Shown: positions 55,902 to 64,000 of the stretch, piece by piece
Position numbering within the stretch: the first letter of the stretch is position 1
Layout: each line of letters begins with the position of its first letter
Assembly (NCBI GenBank): GCA_033980235.1
Contig: CM067076.1
Span: 32,956,383 to 33,020,382, forward strand
DNA length: 64,000 nucleotides
Direction: 5' to 3'
DNA from: Diadema setosum
Lineage: Eukaryota; Echinodermata; Echinoidea; Diadematoida; Diadematidae
Translations under genes and position numbers: made by a program
The notes under the pieces: model-generated
What the model saw: only the letters and a program-made list of their open reading frames with translations
What the model was told of the DNA's origin: nothing
Database searches by the model: none

Positions 55902-58900
55902 AGTGGAGTACTACCTCTTATCCCTTTGTGTATGTCTTGATTTTTTGTGCTTTTTTTTTTCTGTTCCTGGATGACACCATTAAAAAGCTCCTGAGTCCCT
56001 TACAATGTACCTGTTGTCCCACTCATCCGTTCCTGAGTTGTACTTGTAGGTGGGTCTGAATCCAATGGGCCCCTCCTGGAATCCTGCAAAGACTCTCTGG
56101 CATTCCCGCTGCCTGTTTAGCTTCAGAAGGATGGGGAAGGATTAAAAAAAAAAATAGAATAAGATAATAATAATAACAATACAATCATGTCAAAGAAGCC
56201 ATTTCACAGTTTCAATCTGAGCATGTGCAGTTAAAGGTCATTGCAGACCTTCTCTCAACATGGATTTGCAACTGAAGTTTTCAAAACCTGGATAGGGCTT
56301 CATGACAACTGTGTTGTAAATGAACCAGTTGCAGATTGGTATTTACAGGTGAATGTACATTCTTTTCAGCAACATTAACAAAAGCCATTTATGCAGCAAT
56401 GACATGTAAATTACCACTTCCTGCATGGCTGTTTTCAACTGCTCTTCTTGACTATTCCATGTTTTGCAAAGTCTGTGGTTGGAGAGGTCATTGCAGACTA
56501 GCGCTAACTGTGAACTGGCTTATTTGGTTGAAAGAACACACATCACACTTCACTACTACTCCCTCATACAATTAATTAAATTGCTCAAAGAGGGCATGTA
56601 TGACAAAAGGTCTACAATTTTTACTATGCAACTAAAATCCTACAGCAGGAATTCACATATTTGCAATTCAAAGCCGTTGTCCACCATGTGCATGTTCCAC
56701 TCTCCATCACATTCCAGTAGTGTAGTATTTTCTTTCTGAGGGTCTTGTCTGTGCAAACATTTTTGTTCATAAATTTCAACAGTAGTGTACATGCTGTCCA
56801 TCATTTCACACAAATGCAAAGCACATTGAACAGTATTTCACACAGACATGGATGAAAACAAAATCACCCCTTTTCTCCTTACCTGATCTTGCATCAGCAG
56901 CTCTTTGTATAAATTCTTTTCCGCCAGCATCTTGACTGTGTCTACCGGAATGTCGCTGACACGGTAGTTCAGGTCCCCCATCCAGATGACAACACTGCAA
57001 TGTATTCAGACAGCATGAGTGGCTTTGATCATTCTACTGAAATATGTACTGCTTTAACGCTTAACTGTACACAAGACATCTCTGGTCTGTAGAGATTAAG
57101 TGTGACAGGTAGAAAGTCGATTTAACATGGTATTTTCATACTGGGTTAGGATTTGAACTAACAATACGAGTAAAAATACGAAATAATACATTTAACAACG
57201 ATGATAATGATGACAAAGGCGACAGTGACAGCAATATCATGAAAAGAAGACAAACACATCAATCATTCCTGGTGATTATGGTACATCAAGTATATCGATA
57301 TCACACGACTGACAATATCAATGACATGGTCTGTGGTAAATACCAGACAAAATTCACATCACGGTCACGTTATGCTATCTGCCCAATTGATCAAACTCAC
57401 TCTAATCAACTGAAGCTTATTCACTTAACAGTTTGAGGTATATGCAATGTGATGGTATCTTCTAGTTGAAAGCACTTTCATGCTTCCATACCCCTGGTTC
57501 TTTTTGATATCATCCTTGTAATCATGCCACAGCTATCAATTTAGAAACACCTGAGTTCTTGTTGCTTTAATGAAAAAGACTGGGGGAAATGTAAAGGAAA
57601 AAAAAAATGCATGAAAACTCCTGAGAGCAGGTGGCAAGCCTAATGCCTGTCATGAATATTTGAGCGATGAAGCACAGAGATGGAGCAATGACATAATGAG
57701 GGCGACATTCATGAGGCCATGAAAGAGAGAGAAATAGAGGGGAGATGGTGTTGTCATGGCAACTCACTCGTGCTGCATCACGCCCAGGGGCTGGCGGTTC
57801 TCCCGCTCAAACTTCATGCGGGCGCAGATGTCGTGGTAGTCCTGGTTGCGCCTCTCGAACTCCTCCATGTGGGCCGCGAGATGCGAGTTGATGAAGCAAA
57901 AGGAGGTGTTGTGGAAGTTGAACCTCACCGCCACAGCTCCCTTGTTACCCTGGAAGGAAAGGAGTTTAAAGGTACAGTCACATCTTCAGAGGTTAATCAA
58001 AGAAGAAATATTGCTCCTCAGTGTTTTCTTGTCACCCTGAGGTTGCCTCAGAGCAGAGAGTCCAATTCCTACATCAGGCACCAGTACCTGATGATGATGA
58101 TTTAAAAAGAGAAATGAAATGCACGGGAAAGAAACAACACTTAACTCCTTTAATTACAGACAGCTCACAACAGCCATCATAATGTACAGTATTCATGCCT
58201 GTGTTTATTACCACTGCACAGTCCACATATATCACAAGCAGTTTTGTTTTCTTCTTCTTTTTATTTCTTCAATTAGGACTATATTGCTTAAAAGATTACA
58301 AGTGTATGATCTAAAATTATGTGTATCAAATCAACGATGCAAAGTTTGATGATAAAAACGGCATTTCCCCCTTTAAAGGGCACGAGGACTTTTTTGGAAA
58401 AGCAATCACCTGATCACCAATGCCTCTGAATTTTTAATTGGCTGATGCAGGCAAGCAGTATGCGTGATGTCAACTTGTGACCACAGTCCACTGAGCCTCC
58501 AAACACTCATTGCAAATTGTTCATTGTGTTTTTGCACATCTCCTTAAATATGAATATGCATTTTAAAGTTTTCCCCTCCCATCTCATTAATATTTACATT
58601 TCTCCTCACAACAAGCAGGCATAGACAGGAATCATTGTGTGAAGAGCGAACTCTCTAATTCAGCTTTATTAAAGAACTATGAAAAATATGACAAAACCAT
58701 TACAAATTATATGTAATGGGTAAATAGGAGTCACTTGGTGACCAATTTTTTATAATAAAACTATTGTGATGTAATTTTACCATGCACACACACACAAAAA
58801 ACCAAACCCCAGATTGCGCAAATCTCTCATCAAATTTGAGTTTCCATCAACTAACGATTAACACTTTAAGAAATCACTACTCCTCGTATCATCATATAAC

Positions 58901-61900
58901 ACAACGCAGTGAAACTAATAAGAATAACACAAAAGATTTATTTTGTTTATATAGGGTTGTTGTATAGGGCCCCAATTTTTTTTTTCTTTCTCTTCTTTCT
59001 TTAAAACACACACACATAACACAAAATGACACACACACACACACGAAGAAAAATTATATGCTCTGAAGTTTTATTTTTAATCATTTTCATCTCACATGAC
59101 GATAATACTTGACAATAGTGATAGTACACTTACAGAGCTCTTTTAATGTTGTCTGGGATAAAGGGGGTGGGGGAGATATTTCTGATATAAGTGGTTATAA
59201 ATCCTGGAGTTCAGACCTGATGTTTCTCTACTGTAAGTACATCTAAACTCACCATTTTACCCATAATGCCTGTGCCCACAGTTTCCGCGATGATGTCGTC
59301 AATGTAGGGAAAGTGCCTCTCCAAAATGAATACAAGTAGCATCATGCCCACGAGACGAATCAGTTTGATCTGTTGGGACCATCAAAGGTGAAAGGTCAAA
59401 CGAAATCAGCACAAACGCAATGGCAAGCAGAGTGCTGTGAATACCAAAACTACTATAACACTTATAACACCGTTGGTTTTTATTTGAGTTTAGTCCTGCT
59501 GAAGTACCATTGAGCATGATCCCTATATGGCATATGGCATCAGCATCGCGAAAGTGAAATTGCAAATCGAATTGATGTGTTCCTGGAATAGGAACTATTC
59601 TTGATGACAACTCCTTTTTCTTTGTGAGCAGGCAATCTGTTGCCTCGATAGAGATGTATAAATGTCTCGTCAGAAAAGGTTCCATTGCAGCAGTGAATTC
59701 TAATTCTATCTGTGTATGTCAGAATGCGTGTGTAGCCAAATGCTGGCAAATTGAATGTCATTAGGGGTACTTAAAATTTTGTTCAGCGTTAATGACTCAG
59801 CCGACAATTTGTTGCATAGCTCAATTAGATAATGTACTGTATGATGATGTAGTACAAACATATGTGTACAATAGTATGCATGATTAATTCATCACGAATG
59901 ACTATCAAAGTTGATACAAGGTACATATTGTATATGGACTAAAAGGGTATAGGTCTGAAAGTGCAATAATTCCGAGAGTCAAGACAGAAGGGGCTTGTTT
60001 TGTTTTGTTTTTGTTTTGTTTTTGTTTTTTTCTCTTTTCATTTTCTATCTGACAAGATGGCTGGATAGCCCATATTCAGCTGCACTAGCTGGTCTTCCAT
60101 GGGGTCAAGTTGATGTATGTACTTTTGGCGGACCACTTTCACAGGTTAGTATACCCCTGCCTCCCTGCGTTAAATGAACAAAGCGAGATCTTTTACAAGA
60201 CAGTGTTGGTCGTAACTCTCTCACGAACGGGACCTCAATTTGATGTCCTGTCTGAAGGACTAGACCCATGATAGGGGGTAATTTTGATGGCTTCCCTCCC
60301 AAAACCCTGTGATAGGGGGTCAAATCCTAATCCATTTCCATCCTCAAAGGGGTATCTGTCAAGCCCTCCGCACACTATACAATCCGACTGGTTGTACGAC
60401 CTGAAGACCAGAAGTGTGACATCACCAGCCTTGCCGGTTTCAGCCATACGACTGGGTCTTAGTGCCAGTCATAGAGATTTGACATGTTGAATTTCCACAA
60501 CCGGTCGTGGGCTTTCAGCCATTCTCCATACAGTAAAATGCACGCACTTTTGGACGCACTAACTCAGTATGGTCATAAGCCTAGTTGTGTGGTCTGATCA
60601 TACAGTATACAAATGACGCACAGGTCTGAGTGCGTCAGTTGGAATTGTGTGCATAAGGTAACTATGGAATGCTTAACCCACGAGGCGAAGCTGAGTGGGT
60701 TTAGGCTAAATTCCATAGTTATCGCATGCACACTATATTCCGACTGACGCACGAAAAGACATGTGCGTCATCTGATTTATAGAATGGGTAATTTTCTTGT
60801 CAAAAACCCATTTTTCTATCGTGTTACCCGATGACAAAATTACTGGATGCATTTCCTTTTGGCTTGCCGTAAACGAGCATGCATCAGTTTTTACTGGACG
60901 CACGGCCAGCCATGCATCAGTATTTACTGGACGCATGGCCAACCTGAGTGCGCGAACGCTTGCTTAGTGCGCAAACCTTTGTTACAAGTACGCGTACTCT
61001 TGCTTTACTCGCGCGATAACATGTTTACCACTGTGACTCAGCGTACGTAGCGTGCGGCCAGTAAAAATCATCACATAGCTCTCGACCAATCAGATCGCAG
61101 GATTCTCGCTACCCATTCTATAATGTGCAATACCAACACCTGGTATTATGGTCATAAGGTCGTATAGTCGTGAGTTGTATAGTGTGTGGCGGGCTTACGA
61201 ATCTGGAACAATCATACGTGTATGGTTGACTGTCGGTGGAGGGGGTCATACCTTGACGTAGATCCCGTCTTGGTGGAGGCACATGACGACCCTCTTATGC
61301 CACTCCTCCTCCCTGATGGAGTCGTTGAAGAGGAACGCCTCCTTGCTCAGATCCAGCTCCTGGAACCCGATGGCGTACATGTCCGGGGGTCGAGGGTCGG
61401 CCGCCAGCCAGTGCCGTAGGTCCTCCGTCGCCCCCTTGCCGTTGACGTTCCATGTGCCGACAAACACCCTTAGGAGGATGATTTTGGGGATAACAAAGGC
61501 TTAACTGAATAGAGATTTACAGTTTACAATTAAACATACATGCGGCCTCATATCATGTCAGATTCATAAAATTGCGTGGCAGTGGTCTTCTACTTTCAAC
61601 ATTTCTGAACATGCAAGACCATCTCCTATGCTTTCTAATGACATACCTGTATCATTTCTTTCATATAAGTTTTTAATATCTGCGCATTAACAGTTGAAAA
61701 GGTGGCTACCAAATACACACTGCTTTGAGAAAATCAGCTTTGAAGTTAAGATGCAGTCAAATGTGCATAAGACTGTGTACAGAAATAGAACATATACATG
61801 TACGTCAATTTAACCCACCAAGTAAAACTACCATGTTTCACAATATCTCAAGCACTTCAGGTTACAAAATGTTTCCTACTTTGAAATTGGAAGAAGATGA

Positions 61901-63682
61901 ATTAAAGATTTCAAACTTGTGATCTTTGAAAAGAAAATACGATTGTTTCCCTCTGCTGGCCTTCACAAATGGCTGGAATTACACTGCGCACTGTAAAACA
62001 ATATTTTTGTTGCATGAAATTTTCGCGAATTAGGAGCCGACGGCCTTTTTCGCGGCTTGAAATTTTCATGAGTTGCCTCTAACATTCAATGAGTATAGTG
62101 GAGACAAGAACTTTCAGGTGCATTTTAATTTTGCGAAACTGAAATGCAAACAAACATTCCTCATTTTACAGTAGTTACCTGAAATTATGAGGAAAGGTGT
62201 ACTCGTCCTCTCTCCTCTTCAGGATCTCTTCCCGGATTCCTGCAGGCTTGAAGGGTTTGATGGAGGCATAGCCCTGCTTGTCTATCTCTGGGTTTGAACT
62301 CCTGGGGTAGAGACAGAGAGGGAGAAGTAACATGGGTGTGGTGGGGGAAGGGGTTAAAGCAGGTGTATCAAGTACTTGGTACTTGGTAGATGTCCTCCAA
62401 AAGGCTCCTTAAGAGGTGCTTAAACGGGAGGTGTGCTGTGTGCGGTCAGTCACCCATTTACAGTGCTAATTTTGTGGTCCTTTCTAATACTGTTTTGAAA
62501 CTACCTAAAGATGGTTGGAAAAAGACTGAAGAGGGAAGGCAATGCCATTCTTTCATGATTCTTTGGAACATACTTAATACAAAACTGGTGGTTATGTACC
62601 CGTCCAATCCGGTTTTCCTTGAGAGAGATGTATTCCTTATAGTTAATGTCCATTTGGTTGTGGATCATCTTGTATAAATGGATAATTTGTGAAATCTGCT
62701 TTTCTTTTTGGAGAGGGATCCATCCCACGGAGTCTTTTAGAGCAGTTACACTTGAGTGAACAGAGTGTGATGACAAATAATAGCAGAGTCTTCTTTATTG
62801 AGGGTAGCATGCTGTCACTGCTCGATCTATCAGAGGGCCCTGCCTTTTAAATCACTATCCTAGTCATTGTAAGGTACCTGTTCATATGCCTGAGTTGAGA
62901 GGGACATGGTGGGTACGAATATCTTGTCTAAGGACTTAAGCACTAGATGGGATTTGGATCTGAGATGGAAAGTCCAGTGTCTTCCACTTTGCCACAGAAC
63001 CCCTCCCCCTCCCCTCCTCCATATCTATGAACGGATTCATGATGAATGCAGATTGTAATACTCTGTATAAATCATCAGATGTGGCTCCTGCTGTGAATCT
63101 GGGGACAGCTTCATTTGGGGACTCTTGGTTCTGCCACCACAGCAAGACTAGTTCACCGAAATATTTGAATTTAATGCCTACCTTTCCAGTACCTGTCATT
63201 TGTGACAACCACATATCTTGCCCCAGTCTTGTCCAACATATAGCAAAAACTAATAACTGTACAGGCAAACTGGATAAGAAGTATCAAAATGCACTGGGTA
63301 TCTACAGGCAGATGGAACAGCTTGTTACCAGCTCCTCTAGAGGAAAAATATCCATAAATTTGATTACATCAGTAAATCTCATCACTCTCAATCCAGTGCC
63401 GACAGCTACAACTGCGTATTACTTGTATTTATAAACAACTTCTTACATAGATCCTACACAGATCTTTAAATCATGATGGGAAAAAAGCAAAGTTTTCTTA
63501 CGTCAGTAACGACGACTTTGAAGACGTCTCCTGGAATTTGTGTCCATCCAGGTCGGTGTAAAACGTACTATTCGTTGGCTCCTGGAAATGGTCGTCTTGA
63601 ATAAGCATACCGCCGTTGCTGTCGAGCACCATGCCGGCAAAGTTGTCCTCGAATCCTGGCGTCACTCCGACTTTGTCTACAC
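44318..63682 (-). CDS. OCRL: OCRL/INPP5B-type inositol polyphosphate 5-phosphatase, 5' end beyond the right edge
   Basis: Removes the 5-phosphate from PI(4,5)P2 and related lipids on endosomes and Golgi. Exons, 5' to 3': 63502-63682, 62179-62301, 61252-61468, 59253-59369, 57768-57949, 56883-56994, 56011-56120, 54336-54471, 53547-53657, 52780-52945, 51481-51605, 50649-50759, 49758-49865, 48578-48662, 47736-47863, 45818-45929, 44318-44472, giving 758 residues. Catalytic motifs are [53 protein letters not shown] and SDHKPVS. An ASH domain follows (52945 to 50649), then a RhoGAP-like domain from [13 protein letters not shown] to the stop. No CaaX box is present (it ends NEYDD), as in OCRL; INPP5B is prenylated. 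The GAP domain has LFSQEGL where active RhoGAPs carry the arginine finger, so it is probably a pseudo-GAP, as in vertebrates. Two introns are U12-type. The PH domain is not in the window. Confidence 0.95.
44679..45430. repeat. Inverted-repeat element interrupted by a mariner-like MITE
   Basis: CCATTCAGACTAGAGAGTTC at the left pairs imperfectly with GAGTTATTG...CTTTCAGACACACCGAGTT-type sequence at the right. The interior is rich in ATATCCATACGTCATATG-like palindromic motifs and GTGTCTGAA(T/C)GCTCTCATAT direct repeats (near 45053 and 45348). The family C MITE at 44727-44916 splits it. In a 5-phosphatase intron. Confidence 0.55.
44727..44916 (+). repeat. Mariner-like MITE, family C, nested in another element
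   Basis: TACAGTGGACTCCCG at the left and CGGGAGTGCACTGTA at the right. It is the best-preserved of the four copies in the window (190 bp). It interrupts the inverted-repeat element at about 44679-45430. Confidence 0.85.
46001..46435. repeat. TTAA-flanked MITE (435 bp)
   Basis: Starts TTAAAGGTGCATAGTCC and ends GGACCATGCACCTTTAA. TTAA edges again. In a 5-phosphatase intron, between the 45818-45929 and 47736-47863 exons. No coding potential. Confidence 0.75.
46611..47641. mobile_element. TTAA-flanked 1.03-kb palindromic element
   Basis: Nearly the whole unit is an inverted repeat. The left edge TTAAAGATAATAAAAAG pairs with the right edge CTTTTTATTATCTTTAA. Further in, GAGAGCACTTTGGGGCGAGT (about 47526) pairs with its complement at about 46720, and the GGACCTTAGGAGAGCTACAT region (about 47019) pairs with about 47155. 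The centre lies near 47120. In the same intron as the MITE at 46001. Confidence 0.85.
47864..48577 (-). other. U12-type GT-AG intron in the 5-phosphatase gene
   Basis: 714-nt intron starting GTATCCTTT (from 48577) and ending CCCCCAG (47864). The branch-point motif CCCTTAAC at 47884-47877 has its A at 47878, 14 nt from the acceptor. Splicing yields [20 protein letters not shown], matching OCRL [20 protein letters not shown] without a gap. Intron phase is 1. Confidence 0.9.
48270..48384. repeat. Degenerate CCTAAT-type repeat
   Basis: CCTAATCCTAATCCTAATCC followed by variants (AACCTAATACTAACCCTA). Superficially telomere-like but irregular and short; more likely a simple repeat than a former telomere. 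Confidence 0.5.
48681..49026. repeat. Tandem duplication, about 167-bp unit
   Basis: Two copies (48681-48847, 48848-49012) and the start of a third. Shared blocks AGGCAGGATGAGCATGGAAA and AGAAGAAGAAAAGCAAGGAG recur at 167-bp spacing, and both copies carry a G-run. Purine-rich. In a 5-phosphatase intron next to the 48578-48662 exon. Confidence 0.8.
50324..50560 (+). repeat. tRNA-derived SINE
   Basis: The head resembles a tRNA gene: A box TAGCTCAGTGG (about 50332) and B box GGTTCAAGTCC (about 50376) at pol III promoter spacing, followed by an unrelated body containing GGCAAGGCACTCAATCCTC. The head lacks a credible full cloverleaf, so it is not called as a tRNA gene. In a 5-phosphatase intron. 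Confidence 0.7.
50760..51480 (-). other. U12-type AT-AC intron in the 5-phosphatase gene
   Basis: 721-nt intron. On the minus strand the upstream exon ends ...GKDYY (base 51481) and the intron opens ATATCCTTT, a perfect U12 donor. TCCTTGAC at 50778-50771 is a U12 branch-point motif, with its A at 50772, 12 nt from the final AC at 50761-50760. Splicing AT to AC joins GKDYY to [13 protein letters not shown], colinear with OCRL KDYFLTISGNYLPSCFG. No GT donor exists before the in-frame TGA that follows, so ordinary U2 splicing gives no comparable product. Confidence 0.93.
52030..52760. mobile_element. Dispersed repeat related to the spacer of the 6926-9933 palindrome
   Basis: About 52325-52562, reverse-complemented, matches 8228-8470: shared blocks include CATTTCCTATGGAAAACAGT, GTGACAATTTCCAA and AAATACATAAGAAATTC. 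The unit is bounded by similar direct motifs, GGGGGGCGGATTCC, near 52070 and 52742. It sits in a 5-phosphatase intron, its right edge about 20-40 bp from the 5' splice site at 52779. No coding capacity seen. Confidence 0.65.
53899..53933. repeat. (CAA)n microsatellite
   Basis: Tandem CAA/AAC units in a 5-phosphatase intron, flanked by A-rich sequence. Confidence 0.85.
54588..55276. repeat. MITE with perfect 32-bp terminal repeats and a central palindrome
   Basis: The left end (54588-54619, beginning AATTCGTCGCCGGTCACACG) is the exact complement of the right end (55245-55276). The centre, 54991-55046, is a 56-bp palindrome with 26-bp arms, one mismatch and CTAG in the middle, reusing the TTCGTCGGTTCG motif of the ends. 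In a 5-phosphatase intron. Confidence 0.85.
55868..55901. repeat. Poly-C tract
   Basis: About 34 consecutive C residues in a 5-phosphatase intron. A shorter C-run lies at 36610-36630. Lengths of such runs are unreliable in most assemblies. Confidence 0.9.
60361..61196. repeat. Inverted-repeat element in a 5-phosphatase intron
   Basis: AAGCCCTCCGCACACTATAC at the left pairs with GTATAGTGTGTGGCGGGCTT-type sequence at the right. A nested stem, TAACTATGGAAT/ATTCCATAGTTA, lies at about 60658-60721. The right edge is about 55 bp from the splice donor of the 61252-61468 exon. Confidence 0.65.
61989..62173 (-). repeat. Mariner-like MITE, family A, abutting a splice donor
   Basis: Inverted, more diverged copy of the family at 3403 and 42998. 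It shares the GGAGCCGACGGCCTTTTTCG segment in the same orientation relative to its ends. Its right terminus (CATTTTACAGTA, ending 62173) lies four bases from the GT donor (62177-62178) of the 62179-62301 exon. Confidence 0.7.
62880..63003 (-). repeat. Probable tRNA-derived SINE
   Basis: On the minus strand a head reading TTCTGTGGCAAAGTGGAAGA, then TGGACTTTCC and CAGATCCAAATCCC, has A-box and B-box-like spacing, followed by a non-tRNA body. Diverged. In a 5-phosphatase intron. Confidence 0.45.
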
Positions 63683-64000
63683 CTTGGCGGGGGCAGAAGA
63701 ATGTAGGCAGGTGCCACAAGAGTTCACATCTAATTCTGAATCTGGACTCCTATTACACGACCATAGACTCAAACAGTATGGAATGTATCATCACCCACAA
63801 GATAGATTGACTCACTGGTAATTTAGGTAGCATGTAAGAACATTGTGCTTTCCACCATCTTGAAGGTAGAATATCATCTGGGATGGTGCATCACAAATCT
63901 TTGATGTCACAGGTGTAGTGACAAAGGCGTTCAGTGCCAAACTGATCTTGCTCCATAATAATTATCTCAAAATTTGCAGTCAGTGGATGTGAAAATTGCA

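Noticed and set aside
63811..63930. Minus-strand open frame of about 40 codons ending at a GTGAGT donor, possibly a PH-domain exon of the 5-phosphatase
   Set aside because: The donor leaves phase 2 while the next exon (63682) needs phase 1, no good acceptor precedes it, and similarity to the PH domain is too weak.

Overview
This is eukaryotic (animal) genomic DNA: short exons of conserved single-copy genes lie in long AT-rich introns crowded with miniature inverted-repeat transposons, microsatellites and homopolymer runs. I rebuilt five genes by joining in-frame exons at consensus splice sites and comparing the products with family sequences I know. The mix of genes (including the metazoan BLOC-1 subunit BLOC1S3 and one gene resembling both OCRL and INPP5B) and the repeat types suggest a marine invertebrate, perhaps an echinoderm such as a sea urchin. 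The species is inference; the sequence alone does not prove it.

Layout: (1) 1-16889, minus: SF3A3, U2 snRNP splicing factor 3a subunit 3, nine complete coding exons plus the first 29 nt of a tenth at the window edge. (2) 18034-23166, plus: PYROXD1, a FAD/NAD oxidoreductase, complete in five exons and divergent from SF3A3. (3) 28404-34248, minus: MIX23 (CCDC58), complete in five exons and convergent with PYROXD1. (4) 34532-36774, plus: BLOC1S3, complete in three exons, divergent from MIX23 with only 283 bp between start codons. (5) 44318-63682, minus: an OCRL/INPP5B-type inositol polyphosphate 5-phosphatase. Seventeen coding exons cover the linker, catalytic, ASH and RhoGAP-like domains to the stop; the N-terminal PH-domain exons should lie to the right of the window.

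The genes do not form one pathway. They are housekeeping neighbours: splicing, redox protection, mitochondrial intermembrane space, lysosome-related organelle biogenesis, and phosphoinositide turnover on endosomes. Two gene pairs probably share divergent promoters.

The most notable result is that two introns of the 5-phosphatase gene carry minor-spliceosome (U12-type) signals: an AT-AC intron at 50760-51480 and a GT-AG intron at 47864-48577. Each has the nine-base U12 donor, a U12 branch-point motif 12-14 nt from the acceptor, and gives a seamless reading frame only with those sites. Other points of interest are a 3.0-kb palindromic element at 6926-9933, a set of TTAA-flanked MITEs, several mariner-like MITE families (one starting about five bases inside an intron), and nested insertions. 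I see no bacterial-type operon, CRISPR array or defence system, and no clearly new multi-gene system.
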